From assembly GCA_034003245.1 (NCBI GenBank), contig JAVEYY010000027.1, positions 1 through 64,000 on the forward strand: a DNA stretch of 64,000 bases, read 5' to 3'. Position numbers and translations under genes: made by a program. The stretch's first letter is position 1. Every line of letters begins with the position of its first letter. The notes below the pieces were generated by a model. That model was not told where the DNA came from and did no database searches. It saw only the letters and a program-made list of their open reading frames with translations. Source of the stretch: Perlabentimonas sp034003245. GTDB lineage: Bacteria; Bacteroidota; Bacteroidia; Bacteroidales; Tenuifilaceae. Positions 1 through 8,815 of this stretch are shown here, piece by piece.

Positions 1-196
1 TGTCGAGATTCTCCCCTCGCCCTTTGCTTCCCTCTTCAAACTTCGGTCTTCTTGCATCCCTCCTTTCATCTTCCCTTAACCCATTTTAACGAACCAAGGG
101 GGAGTTCCTCCGCCAACGTTTGCCCCAACCAAAAAAAGGTCGTATCTTTAACACTACTGGTAAATACTGTAATTGTAATTCTAAAAACACAACGAT

Positions 197-1591
197 ATGT
201 TTGAAAAACAGGTTTATGTAAACAGGCGCTTAAGTCTGCGGAAAAAGATTCGCACGGGGTTAATCCTTATTCCTGGGAATATGGAGTCGCCCATGAACTA
301 CCCCAAGAACACCTACCGGTTTAGGCAGGACAGCAACTTCCTCTACTTCTTTGGCCTCGATCTGCCCAACTTTGTGGGGGTTATCGATATTGAGGAGGGG
401 AAAGATTGTCTTTACGGCAACGACTTCGATCTGGATGATGTAATCTGGATGGGCCCTCAGCCCACGGTGAACGAGCTGGGCCAGAAGGTGGGCATCCCCT
501 GCACCCATTCCATGAAGGATCTGGCATCGACCCTGCACCGCGCCATCCGCAATGGCCGAAAGATACACTTCCTGCCCCAGTACCGCGCGGAGAATATCAT
601 TATGCTCGACCAGCTAATCGGCATAAACCACTCGCTTATCGCCAAGTACGCATCGGTTGAGCTGATCAAGGCGGTGGTGGCCATGCGCTCCATCAAGGAA
701 CCCGTTGAAATTGCCGAGCTCGATAAGGCCGCCGATGCGGGCTACCAAATGCACACCATGGCCATGCGCCTGGCCAAGCCCGGCGTATTAGAGCAGGATA
801 TTGTTGGTGCCATTGAGGGTATTGCTATTGGAAAGGGCTACATGACCTCGTTCCCCATAATCCTGTCGCAGAATGGCGAAACACTGCATAATCACGATCA
901 CTCGCAGATCCTCACCTCGGGCCGTATGCTGCTTACCGATGCAGGTGCTGAGATCGCCTCGCACTACGCCTCGGATAATACCCGCACATTCCCCGTGGAT
1001 GGCAAGTTTACCCCCGCCCAAAAGGAGATATACAGCATCGTGCTCGATGCTCTGAACAAGGGCATTGAGCTGAGTAAACCGGGCGTAACCTACCAGAGCA
1101 TCCACCTCGAAACCGCAAAGGTAATCACGGCTGGGCTAAAGAATCTCGGAATAATGAAGGGCGATGTTAACGAGGCTGTGGCCAATGGCGCTCACGCCAT
1201 GTTCTTCCCTCACGGGCTGGGACATATGATGGGCCTCGACGTACACGACATGGAGGATCTGGGCGAGAACTACGTGGGCTACGACGATGAGATTTCGCGT
1301 ATCGATCAGTTTGGTACCGCTTTCCTTCGCCTGGGACGCCGACTGCAAACCGGCTTTGTGCTAACCGTGGAACCCGGAATCTACTTTGTGCCCGCTCTTA
1401 TCGCCAAATGGAAAGAGGAGAAGATCAACAGCTCATTTATCAACTACGATAAGGCTATGGAGTACATTGGCTTTGGCGGCATAAGGCTCGAGGACGATAT
1501 CCTAATTACCGAGAATGGTTGTCGAATACTGGGATCCAAGCGTATTCCTGTTACTATCGAAGAAATTGAGGCTATTGTGGGGAAAGGATAG
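197..1591 (+). CDS. pepP: Xaa-Pro aminopeptidase (M24B family)
   Basis: Cytoplasmic metallopeptidase that removes an N-terminal residue preceding proline. The protein has 464 residues, normal for aminopeptidase P. An N-terminal creatinase-like domain is followed by the pita-bread catalytic domain. All five expected metal ligands are visible: D248 in TDAGAE, D260 in SDNTRTF, H339 in HGLGHMMG, E392 in VEPGIYF and E432 in RLEDD. It stands alone on the plus strand, with a hairpin terminator about 180 bases downstream. The family assignment is certain; substrate preference cannot be read from the sequence. Confidence 0.96.
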   Translation: MFEKQVYVNRRLSLRKKIRTGLILIPGNMESPMNYPKNTYRFRQDSNFLYFFGLDLPNFVGVIDIEEGKDCLYGNDFDLDDVIWMGPQPTVNELGQKVGIPCTHSMKDLASTLHRAIRNGRKIHFLPQYRAENIIMLDQLIGINHSLIAKYASVELIKAVVAMRSIKEPVEIAELDKAADAGYQMHTMAMRLAKPGVLEQDIVGAIEGIAIGKGYMTSFPIILSQNGETLHNHDHSQILTSGRMLLTDAGAEIASHYASDNTRTFPVDGKFTPAQKEIYSIVLDALNKGIELSKPGVTYQSIHLETAKVITAGLKNLGIMKGDVNEAVANGAHAMFFPHGLGHMMGLDVHDMEDLGENYVGYDDEISRIDQFGTAFLRLGRRLQTGFVLTVEPGIYFVPALIAKWKEEKINSSFINYDKAMEYIGFGGIRLEDDILITENGCRILGSKRIPVTIEEIEAIVGKG

Positions 1592-1760
1592 TACTATTTG
1601 ATCTAATTATAATTGTCTTACCAACTATATTGTAAGTAGAAAGCAGTATTTCACCCACTTTACGTTGAGTTTCTTTGTGACTGCTTTGTGGTGCTTTGTG
1701 GTAAAACATTCAAGTAACACAAAGGACACTAGGTAATCACAAAAGACACAAAGAACATAA
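1592..1760. repeat. intergenic CTTTGTG/CACAAAG repeat
   Basis: Several CTTTGTG words on the left (about 1672-1700) face several CACAAAG words on the right (about 1717-1752), so the stretch can fold into an imperfect hairpin. A similar arrangement occurs at about 35440-35515. It looks like a diverged interspersed repeat and contains no gene. Confidence 0.45.
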
Positions 1761-1767
1761 TTTAAAT

Positions 1768-1802
1768 ACCCCTTTGGCAGATGCCTTAGGGGTTGTTTTT
1801 TT
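1768..1802 (+). terminator. rho-independent terminator overlapping the end of ispD
   Basis: The arms ACCCCT (1768-1773) and AGGGGT (1788-1793) enclose a second stem, GGCA (1776-1779) with TGCC (1782-1785). A T-rich run follows on the plus strand (1794-1802). It should stop plus-strand transcription from pepP and overlaps the last codons of the opposing ispD. On the minus strand only a weak T-rich stretch follows. Confidence 0.7.
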
Positions 1803-2475
1803 GCCGTTGCTCAAGGATTGCGCTGGCAATGATTAAATCTAGAGGATTGGTAATCTTAATATTCTCCCGTTCGCCCTCAACAAGGTTGATTATATGGCCG
1901 TTCTCCTCGGCCACCGAAGCATCGTCGGTAAAGTCGGGTTGCCAGTCGCGCTCGTAGCACTCTTTTATAAGATTAAGGTCGAAAACCTGAGGGGTTTGCG
2001 CCAGCCAAACCCGATCGCGATTCTCCTTACGGCTTTCCGAAAGCTGGCCAAAGCGAACCGATTCCACAGGGTTAACGGCGGGCACGGCATTCCCACTCCT
2101 ACGGGCAGTTTCGAAGCATCGTTCAATAAGATCTTGGGTAATAAGCGGTCGAACTCCATCGTGAATGGCCACTAACCCCTCCCCTTTTATGGCCAGCAGG
2201 CCATTTTTTACAGAATGAAACCGGGTTTCGCCTCCAGCAACAATGGTATGGGGCACTGTAAAGGTGTGCTTTTGGCAAAGTTCCTTCCAGTAGCCATGCT
2301 CCGAGCTGGGCAAGACAAGGAAAAGGGAGGGTTTACTTGGCGAGCGGAAAAAATCGTTTAGGGTATGCATCAGCACAGGTAGGCCGTTAAGGCAAAGGAA
2401 TTGCTTGGGGATAGCTGAGCCCATCCGGCTTCCGGATCCTCCGGCAACCACCAGCGCAAATCTACTCTGCGGCAT
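1786..2475 (-). CDS. ispD: 2-C-methyl-D-erythritol 4-phosphate cytidylyltransferase
   Basis: Third step of the MEP isoprenoid pathway: transfers CMP from CTP to methylerythritol phosphate. The N-terminal nucleotide-binding motif VVAGGSGSRMG is followed by PKQFLCLNG, both typical of IspD. IHDGVRPL and the AQTPQVF motif come later. The open frame extends upstream, but the ATG at 2475 (MPQSRFALVV) places the motif at the usual distance and gives about 229 residues, normal for the family. The start overlaps the 3' end of lspA by 14 bases, which suggests translational coupling. Confidence 0.95.
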   Translation of the reverse strand: MPQSRFALVVAGGSGSRMGSAIPKQFLCLNGLPVLMHTLNDFFRSPSKPSLFLVLPSSEHGYWKELCQKHTFTVPHTIVAGGETRFHSVKNGLLAIKGEGLVAIHDGVRPLITQDLIERCFETARRSGNAVPAVNPVESVRFGQLSESRKENRDRVWLAQTPQVFDLNLIKECYERDWQPDFTDDASVAEENGHIINLVEGERENIKITNPLDLIIASAILEQRQKNNP

Positions 2476-3103
2476 CCTCCTCTTTTTTCTCCTCGTGGAA
2501 CAGGTTCTTGCGGTGGAAAAGCAGAAGGTAGGCAACACCTACGGTAATTGCCGAATCGGCAACATTGAATACCGGTCTAAAGAAAATAAAGCTTTGCCCA
2601 CCCAGCCAGGGCACCCACTGAGGCCAGGTGGTGTTGATGATGGGGAAGTAAAACATGTCGACTACTCGCCCATGCAGGAACGAGGCGTAACCACCATCGG
2701 CAGGCAAAAATGTAGCTGGTGCAGTGTAACCCGACTCGCTGAAGATCATCCCGTAAAATGCGCTATCAATAATATTCCCAATGGCGCCAGCCATAACCAA
2801 CGCAATACCCAGAACCACTCCTGCAGGCTGTTTCTTCTTAATAAGATATGAAATATATACCCCAATAAGCACAGCGGCTACAATTCGGAAAAGGGTTAGA
2901 AGAACTTTACCGAACTCGCCCCAGAACTGCAGGCCAAAAGCCATGCCGTAGTTCTCGGTAAAATGGATTAGAAACCAATCGCCAAGCACGCTGTAATTCT
3001 CGCCCAACGACATATTGAGCTTTATCCAAACCTTTAAAACCTGATCGATAATTAGTATGCTAACAATTAGGAGGATGGCCTTGTTGCGAAGGGAAATTTT
3101 CAT
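2462..3103 (-). CDS. lspA: lipoprotein signal peptidase (signal peptidase II)
   Basis: Inner-membrane aspartic protease that cleaves the signal peptide of prolipoproteins after lipid modification. The 213 residues show four hydrophobic segments. The two catalytic aspartates sit in GNIIDSAFYG and FNVADSAIT. The C-terminus is long and charged (EEKKEEDAAE), and an insertion lies between the two catalytic motifs, as is common in Bacteroidetes LspA. It sits between dksA and ispD and overlaps ispD by 14 bases. Fits the many lipoproteins in the window. Confidence 0.95.
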   Translation of the reverse strand: MKISLRNKAILLIVSILIIDQVLKVWIKLNMSLGENYSVLGDWFLIHFTENYGMAFGLQFWGEFGKVLLTLFRIVAAVLIGVYISYLIKKKQPAGVVLGIALVMAGAIGNIIDSAFYGMIFSESGYTAPATFLPADGGYASFLHGRVVDMFYFPIINTTWPQWVPWLGGQSFIFFRPVFNVADSAITVGVAYLLLFHRKNLFHEEKKEEDAAE

Positions 3104-3300
3104 CCGTGCAAAATATTTATATTATTAACTTATAACACGTTACTGTTTTACTTTGGGCAATCTTTATCGAGCGGATGGAACACCCAAAGTTTGGCTATGC
3201 CGAGCTCACCGCCAGCCGGCGGTTCGGTTGTTCATCGATGGTTGTGCAAACTACCTTACATGGGTGTTTCATGGCTGCTTGTTTGATTCAGTGGCTTGCA

Positions 3301-3332
3301 AAAATACAGAAAAGTGGCAAATGTATTGCCAC
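3301..3332 (-). terminator. terminator downstream of dksA-like gene
   Basis: GTGGCAA (3314-3320) and TTGCCAC (3326-3332) form a perfect 7-bp stem with a 5-base loop. On the minus strand a T-rich run follows (3301-3313). It should end or attenuate transcription between the dksA-like gene and lspA. Confidence 0.65.
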
Positions 3333-3365
3333 CTCTCAGCTAATATTCAATAAAATGGAGATACT

Positions 3366-3743
3366 CTATCGTTGGTTGTTTTTGGCCTCAATGCTAAGGG
3401 TAGCATGAGGAACCACACGTAGTCTCTCCTTGTCGATAAGCTTGCCTGTTTCGCGGCAAATACCGTAGGTTTTATTCTCGATTCGAACCAGCGCAGCCTC
3501 CAGATGCTGAATAAACTTAATCTGGCGTTGAGCAAGTTTACCTGCCTCCTCCTTCGACAGGGTAGCAGCCCCCTCTTCCAGCACCTTAAATGTGGGTGAT
3601 GTGTCCTGGGTATCGTTGCTCTCGCTCATAGTGATGGCACTCTTAAGCGTGTCGTAGTCGTTCCGGGCTTTCTCGAGTTTCTGCAGAATTATCTCCTTGA
3701 ATTCTGCTAACTCCTCATCGGTGAAGCGATTTTTTTCAGTCAT
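3366..3743 (-). CDS. TraR/DksA-family transcriptional regulator
   Basis: Small coiled-coil protein of the DksA family, which binds the RNA polymerase secondary channel. The 125 residues start with a long charged helical hairpin. The C-terminal zinc-finger-like part reads YGICRETGKLI and RVVPHATLSIEAK. Only one cysteine of the canonical four-cysteine finger is present, as in other Bacteroidetes members, so zinc binding is doubtful. It lies 48 bases downstream of ileS and upstream of lspA, a conserved Bacteroidetes neighbourhood. Equivalence to E. coli DksA in function is inferred only. Confidence 0.9.
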   Translation of the reverse strand: MTEKNRFTDEELAEFKEIILQKLEKARNDYDTLKSAITMSESNDTQDTSPTFKVLEEGAATLSKEEAGKLAQRQIKFIQHLEAALVRIENKTYGICRETGKLIDKERLRVVPHATLSIEAKNNQR

Positions 3744-3791
3744 AACTCAAAAATTTGCTAAATGTAATAATAAAGCATAATATCACCAACT

Positions 3792-6700
3792 CTACCCATC
3801 AATCTTTTCAACCTTAATTGACGTGAACAGGTCGGTATCGAGCTCTACGCTCGATGCGCTTCCGCAGGGCAAAGTGTCAACCAGCAGGATCTCGCGGGCC
3901 AGGGTTTGGCTGGCGATGTACTCCTTGTGGTTTTCAATGGCCTGATTCAATATCTCGTGATTCAAAATGCTGATTTTTACCTTGTCAGTAACATCAAAGC
4001 CAGCATCCTTGCGCAGATTTTGTATGCGATTAATGAGCTCGCGGGCAATGCCCTCCTGCTTAAGCTCTTCGGTTAGGGTAACATCAAGGGCAATGGTGTA
4101 CTTGTCCTCGTTGGCCACCAACCAACCGGGGATATCCTCGGAGATAATCTCCACATCGGTCAGCGTAATGTCGCTGAGCTCGTTGGCCACGTTTATGGAG
4201 AAGACTCCATTCCGTTCTATTTGGCTAATATCGCTTTGCGACATGGCCAAAATAGCCGCCGACACCTCCTTCATGGACTTGCCAAAGCGGGGCCCGAGGG
4301 TTTTAAAGTTGGGCTTGATCTTCTTAACCAGTACACCCGCCGAGTCGTCGAGGTACTCGAGCTCCTTCACGTTTACCTCGGCCAGAATAAGGTTTTCCAC
4401 GCCCTGCAGCTGGCGGCGGAACTGGTCGTTGAGCACGGGAACCATCATCTTGCTCAGGGGTTGGCGCACCTTAATGCTCACCTTGCGGCGCAACCCCAAC
4501 ACCATCGACGATAATCGCTGGGCGATATCCATCCGCTCCTCCAGATCTTTATCTATCAGCTCCTGGTTTGATTTTGGGAAAAGCGAAAGGTGAACGCTGT
4601 CCACATCGTGGCGCGCCGAAATGGAGTTGAGATCAACAAAAAGCTGATCGGCAAAGAATGGGACAATGGGTGCTGCCAGCATGGCCACCGTTTCGAGACA
4701 GGTGTACAGGGTTTGATACGCAGCAACCTTGTCGGTGTCGTACTCCCCGCCCCAGAAGCGCTTGCGGTTAAGGCGAACGTACCAGTTGCTCAGGTTTTCG
4801 ATCACAAAATCCTGAATGGCCCTGCCCGCGCGGGTGGGCTCGTAGCTGTTGTAGGCATCCTCAACCTCAACTATTAGCGAGTTGAGCAGCGACATTATCC
4901 AGCGATCTATCTCCTGCCTTTGGGCAATGGGCACCTCGGGCTCGCTGTAGGTAAACCCGTCGACATTGGCGTAAAGGGCAAAGAACGAGTAGGTATTGTA
5001 AAGCGTACCAAAGAACTTGCGCTTCACCTCATCAACGCCCTCGATATCGAACTTAAGGTTATCCCAGGGCTGGGCATTGGTTATCATGTACCAGCGAAGG
5101 GGATCGGAGCCGTACTTCTCGATCACATCAAATGGATCGACAGCATTGCCCAGCCGCTTGCTCATCTTATTCCCGTTCTTATCGAGAACAAGGCCATTGG
5201 AGATGATATTCTTGAAGGCCACCGAGTCGAAAAGCATGGTGGATAAGGCGTGGAGCGTGAAGAACCAGCCACGGGTTTGGTCAACGCCCTCGGCAATAAA
5301 ATCGGCGGGGAACTCCTCGCCAAAGTTTGGCTTGTTCTCGAATGGGTAGTGTATCTGCGCGTAGGGCATGGCGCCTGAGTCGAACCACACATCAATCAGG
5401 TCGAGCTCGCGGACCATCCTCTTGCCCGATGCAGAAACCAGCACAATCTCATCGACAAAGGGGCGATGTAAGTCAAATTTATTGTAGTTCTCCTGCGAGT
5501 TGTCGCCGGGAATATAATCGGCCAGGGGATTGGATTTCATAAACCCAGCCTTAACAGATTTTTCGCACTCGGCCTTTAACTCCTCAACCGATCCTATGCA
5601 GATCAGTTCCTGCCGATCGTCGGTTGCCCATATGGGGAGCGGAGTTCCCCAGTAGCGCGAGCGCGACAGGTTCCAATCCACCAAGTTCTCGAGCCACTTG
5701 CCAAATCGCCCCGTTCCGGTGCTGGCGGGCTTCCAGTTAATGGTGTCGTTTAGCTCCAGCATGCGCTCCTTAACGGCTGTAGTTTTAATAAACCAGCTGT
5801 CGAGGGGATAGTAAAGTATTGGCTTATCGGTACGCCAGCAGTGTGGGTAGTTGTGGGTGTGCTTCTCGATTCGGAATGCTCTCCCCTCCTTCTTAAGCCA
5901 AACACAAAGATCAACATCGAGCGATGACCCATCGGCAGGAGGATTGGGGTTGTAATCGTTCTTAACAAAGCAACCGGCAAAATCCTTATATAGCTCAACG
6001 TTTACGTGGTTTTTCACAAACTCGGGATCTAAATCCTCAATGCTGTAGAATTTCCCTGTGCGGTCGACCATGGGCTCAGGGTTATTCTGCCTGTCGCGAA
6101 GGATAAGGGGCGAAATGCCGGCCACCTTGGCCACGCGGTCGTCGTCGGCTCCAAAGGTGGGTGCAATATGCACCACGCCGGTTCCATCCTCGGTGGTGAC
6201 AAAATCGCCGGTAATAATTCGGAAAGCATCACCTTCGGGCTTCATAAAGGGGAATAGCTGCTCGTAACGCACTCCAGCCAGCTGATTTCCGTCGTACTCG
6301 GCCATAACCCTAAAGGGGATCTTCTTATCGCCCGCTTTATAGTCATCGAATGATAGGTCAGCATTATCGGGCTGAAAGTAGGTGTTCTGCAAATCCTTGG
6401 CAAGGATTACGGTTATGGGATCGCCGGTGTAGGGGTTGAAACTTTGAATTTTAACATACTTAATCTTTGCGCCAACAGCCAAAGCGGTGTTCGAAGGCAG
6501 AGTCCAAGGTGTGGTAGTCCAGGCTAAAACGTAAAGATCCGTAGTTACATCTGTAAACAGGAACTCGGAGCTATCGTTGCGAATAAGCTTAAACTGCGCC
6601 ACAGCGGTTGTGTCCTTCACATCGCGGTAGCAACCGGGTTGGTTAAGCTCGTGCGTGCTCAGACCCGTTCCGGCTGCGGGCGAGAATGGCTGAATGGTTT

Positions 6701-7232
6701 TGCCTTTGTAGAGCAAGCCCTTGCTGAAAAGCTCCTTTAGAAGGAACCACAGCGTCTCTATGTAGCGGTTGTCGTAGGTGATGTAGGGGTTGTCCATATC
6801 GACCCAGTAGCCCATCTTGTGGGTAAGGTCCTCCCACAGGTCGGTGTACTTCATCACCTCGCGGCGACAGGTTTGGTTGTACTCCTCCACGGAGATTGAT
6901 TTTCCAATATCCTCCTTGGTGATACCAAGCAGCTTCTCAACGCCAAGCTCTACGGGCAAACCGTGGGTGTCCCATCCGGCTTTTCGGTGAACCTGAAAGC
7001 CCTGCTGGGTTTTATATCGACAAAAGATATCCTTAATGGCTCGGGCCATTACGTGGTGAATCCCGGGCATTCCGTTAGCCGAGGGAGGGCCCTCGTAGAA
7101 AACATACGCGGGATGCCCTTCGCGGGCAGTTAAGCTCTTATGGAATGTGTTTTTGCTCTCCCAGGCTTTAAGGACATTCTTATTTACCTGCGACAAATCT
7201 AACCCTTTGTACTCTTTAAACTTGGCTTTCAC
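3792..7232 (-). CDS. ileS: isoleucyl-tRNA synthetase
   Basis: Charges tRNA-Ile with isoleucine. The class I HIGH region appears as GIHHVMAR near residue 60, and the KMSKR loop as GNKMSKRLGN in the middle third. The editing domain lies between them, and a tRNA-binding anticodon domain and long C-terminal extension follow. At 1146 residues it is about 200 longer than the E. coli enzyme and resembles the long IleRS type common in Bacteroidetes. Translation begins at a GTG (7230-7232); no in-frame ATG lies nearby upstream. Confidence 0.97.
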   Translation of the reverse strand: MKAKFKEYKGLDLSQVNKNVLKAWESKNTFHKSLTAREGHPAYVFYEGPPSANGMPGIHHVMARAIKDIFCRYKTQQGFQVHRKAGWDTHGLPVELGVEKLLGITKEDIGKSISVEEYNQTCRREVMKYTDLWEDLTHKMGYWVDMDNPYITYDNRYIETLWFLLKELFSKGLLYKGKTIQPFSPAAGTGLSTHELNQPGCYRDVKDTTAVAQFKLIRNDSSEFLFTDVTTDLYVLAWTTTPWTLPSNTALAVGAKIKYVKIQSFNPYTGDPITVILAKDLQNTYFQPDNADLSFDDYKAGDKKIPFRVMAEYDGNQLAGVRYEQLFPFMKPEGDAFRIITGDFVTTEDGTGVVHIAPTFGADDDRVAKVAGISPLILRDRQNNPEPMVDRTGKFYSIEDLDPEFVKNHVNVELYKDFAGCFVKNDYNPNPPADGSSLDVDLCVWLKKEGRAFRIEKHTHNYPHCWRTDKPILYYPLDSWFIKTTAVKERMLELNDTINWKPASTGTGRFGKWLENLVDWNLSRSRYWGTPLPIWATDDRQELICIGSVEELKAECEKSVKAGFMKSNPLADYIPGDNSQENYNKFDLHRPFVDEIVLVSASGKRMVRELDLIDVWFDSGAMPYAQIHYPFENKPNFGEEFPADFIAEGVDQTRGWFFTLHALSTMLFDSVAFKNIISNGLVLDKNGNKMSKRLGNAVDPFDVIEKYGSDPLRWYMITNAQPWDNLKFDIEGVDEVKRKFFGTLYNTYSFFALYANVDGFTYSEPEVPIAQRQEIDRWIMSLLNSLIVEVEDAYNSYEPTRAGRAIQDFVIENLSNWYVRLNRKRFWGGEYDTDKVAAYQTLYTCLETVAMLAAPIVPFFADQLFVDLNSISARHDVDSVHLSLFPKSNQELIDKDLEERMDIAQRLSSMVLGLRRKVSIKVRQPLSKMMVPVLNDQFRRQLQGVENLILAEVNVKELEYLDDSAGVLVKKIKPNFKTLGPRFGKSMKEVSAAILAMSQSDISQIERNGVFSINVANELSDITLTDVEIISEDIPGWLVANEDKYTIALDVTLTEELKQEGIARELINRIQNLRKDAGFDVTDKVKISILNHEILNQAIENHKEYIASQTLAREILLVDTLPCGSASSVELDTDLFTSIKVEKIDG

Positions 7233-7422
7233 TTTACAAATATTTACATTTAAAACCTAAAAATCAAAAACTTATGGGCAATTACATGTGGTAATTACCC
7301 TTTACTAAAATCTCACAAAGATAGGTTACAACGTGATAAAAACAAATCATAACCCGACGAAAAGGATCGATTTTGGCAGTTCGGAATAGTTGTGGTAAAT
7401 TAGCCCTCAAATTCGCTATACC

Positions 7423-7812
7423 ATGAGTCTTGTAAAGCACTGGAAGTCTACGGCCTGGACGGTTATTATTCTTTTAGCAACTACCTTACCTAGTAGCAGT
7501 ATACCAAAAACTTCGCTTTTAAATATTCCTCACTTCGATAAGATAGTACATTTTGTCCTCTTCTTTGTCTTGGCTATCCTGCTTATATCCGAGTTCAATA
7601 CTCTACGCAAGGAGGGTGAACTTACACGCATGTCAGCCGTTATCGCTTTGGCGGTTTCGGTGGTATATGGCCTTATTATTGAACTACTACAGCTTTACTT
7701 TCTGACCACCCGTAGCGGCAGCCTATACGATTTTGCAGCCAATGTGATGGGGGCCATTGTTGCGGTTTTGCTGTACAAAACCATTAACAGGATTTCTGCA
7801 AAACGATTGTAA
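7423..7812 (+). CDS. VanZ-like family membrane protein
   Basis: A 129-residue membrane protein with about four hydrophobic helices. The pattern PHFDKIVHFVLFFVLA, then IIELLQLYF and DFAANVMGAIVAVL, is typical of the VanZ-like family. VanZ itself gives low-level teicoplanin resistance, but most members have no known role and this one should not be read as a resistance gene. It stands alone between divergent ileS and the minus-strand HigA-type antitoxin gene. Confidence 0.85.
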   Translation: MSLVKHWKSTAWTVIILLATTLPSSSIPKTSLLNIPHFDKIVHFVLFFVLAILLISEFNTLRKEGELTRMSAVIALAVSVVYGLIIELLQLYFLTTRSGSLYDFAANVMGAIVAVLLYKTINRISAKRL

Positions 7813-7911
7813 TTGCGTGGGAGAGGGAGAGCAAGCGACCGGTATCGCCCCTATCTCTTCAATACCTTGACGAGACGACACCTTACTAGGTTACGTATTT
7901 GTTTCTTTAGA

Positions 7912-8232
7912 TTAAATTTCAATCGATATGTTCACTTTTCCACCTAATCCTTTTTCAACGATTTCAAATAGTGTACTCAATGTGATATTACTCCCATTAT
8001 TCTCAACCCGTGAGATATACGTTCTTTTCTTATCAATTAATTTTCCTAAATCTTCTTGTGTTAGTTTTTTAGTTTCTCTTGCTTTTTTTAATAGCAATCC
8101 AATCCTAAAGGCTTCGGCTTCTCTTTCAAGAGTATCCCTCCTTTCGGTTCCTTTCTTCCCGTAAACTCTGTCTTTAATCTCAGACCAAGAGTTAATCTCT
8201 TGTGTGTTATTTTTTGTTTCCATAGTATTCAT
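7912..8232 (-). CDS. HigA-type XRE antitoxin
   Basis: A 106-residue helix-turn-helix protein. The Xre/Cro HTH spans roughly residues 47-100 (LLKKARETKKLTQEDLGKLI, RTYISRVENNGSNITLSTL). It follows the remains of a RelE/HigB-type toxin reading frame, and the toxin's original 3' end overlaps the antitoxin start, as in intact higBA loci. It likely binds the palindrome over the locus promoter at 8573-8596 and represses transcription. Base composition is more AT-rich than the housekeeping neighbours. The ATG at 8223 is an alternative start. Confidence 0.85.
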   Translation of the reverse strand: MNTMETKNNTQEINSWSEIKDRVYGKKGTERRDTLEREAEAFRIGLLLKKARETKKLTQEDLGKLIDKKRTYISRVENNGSNITLSTLFEIVEKGLGGKVNISIEI

Positions 8233-8548
8233 TCATTAAGTTCAACCCTTTTTCAATCTCAATCTTAGGTGTTTTCTGTGTTTTCTTCTGAAATCCATTC
8301 AGAAGTATTACCAATTTCCCTTTGTCAAGGAAGCAAAACACTCTCCAAATATTACTTCCTAGTTGAATTCTTGCTTCATACAATCCATTAGTTCAATCCA
8401 TTAGTTTCAAATAAGTTGATGGAACTCTCTCAAGAGTTTCAATCGCTTCTATAACCTTGAAAATCTAATCTTGAACTTTCTTTGGCTGCTCCAGTAAGAA
8501 TTCTACAAAGTAATGTTTGTATGCAACTATCTCTCGGATTTTATCCAT
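8207..8548 (-). pseudogene. decayed HigB/RelE-type (phage Gp49-like) toxin
   Basis: Reading the minus strand from an ATG at 8546-8548 gives MDKIREIVAYKHYFVEFLLE and a full-length toxin of the Gp49-like family. It is broken by an in-frame TAG at 8465-8467 (after KKVQD) and a TGA at 8393-8395 (between LKLMD and TNGLYEARI). The rest, including WRVFCFLDKGKLV and LNGFQKKTQKTP, is well preserved. A one-base deletion near 8245 probably also shifts the last codons; correcting it restores an end at 8207 overlapping the antitoxin start. The toxin should be inactive unless both stops are read through. Confidence 0.85.
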
Positions 8549-8571
8549 AATCCAACTGATAATTCTAAACG

Positions 8572-8596
8572 CAAATGTAACTTATATGTTACATTT
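8572..8596 (-). promoter_or_regulatory. higBA promoter and palindromic operator
   Basis: A perfect inverted repeat, AAATGTAAC (8573-8581) and GTTACATTT (8588-8596), has a 6-base spacer. On the minus strand it contains TACATTTG (8572-8579), a perfect TAnnTTTG -7 box, 24 bases before the toxin ATG. Overlap of palindrome and -7 box is what an autoregulating HigA-type antitoxin would use. Confidence 0.75.
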
Positions 8597-8783
8597 ATCA
8601 AAATTTCGTTGTGCGTTCGATTTTGTATCGGATTATGTGCTCTAACTAGTCCCTGCGGGACTATACGTGATGAATTACAAAGTCAACACAACAATTGCAT
8701 TCACAGATATTCCGCAATTGCAATCTTGCATAGGTTCAGTTTTTTATTTTTAACCAGTGCAAATGGACGTGCAGTTTTATTTG

Positions 8784-8791
8784 TATTTTTG
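8784..8791 (+). promoter_or_regulatory. TAnnTTTG -7 box before Na/Pi cotransporter
   Basis: TATTTTTG matches the Bacteroidetes -7 consensus TAnnTTTG. It lies 24 bases upstream of the GTG chosen as start for the cotransporter. This supports the short start over the long upstream extension of the open frame. Confidence 0.55.
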
Positions 8792-8815
8792 TTTACAAAT
8801 TCTATTCCCAGAAAG

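Noticed and set aside
7423..7812. Glycopeptide resistance gene
   Set aside because: VanZ-like proteins are widespread and no van genes are nearby; the name reflects fold only.
8380..8405. 13-bp tandem duplication AACTAATGGATTG as the cause of toxin loss
   Set aside because: The family pattern MDGTNGLYEAR is restored by reading through both copies, so the sequence is ancestral and the TGA is a point change.
8513..8815. Long N-terminal extension of the Na/Pi cotransporter
   Set aside because: It overlaps the toxin pseudogene and its operator and encodes no domain; a -7 box and signal peptide support the GTG at 8816.
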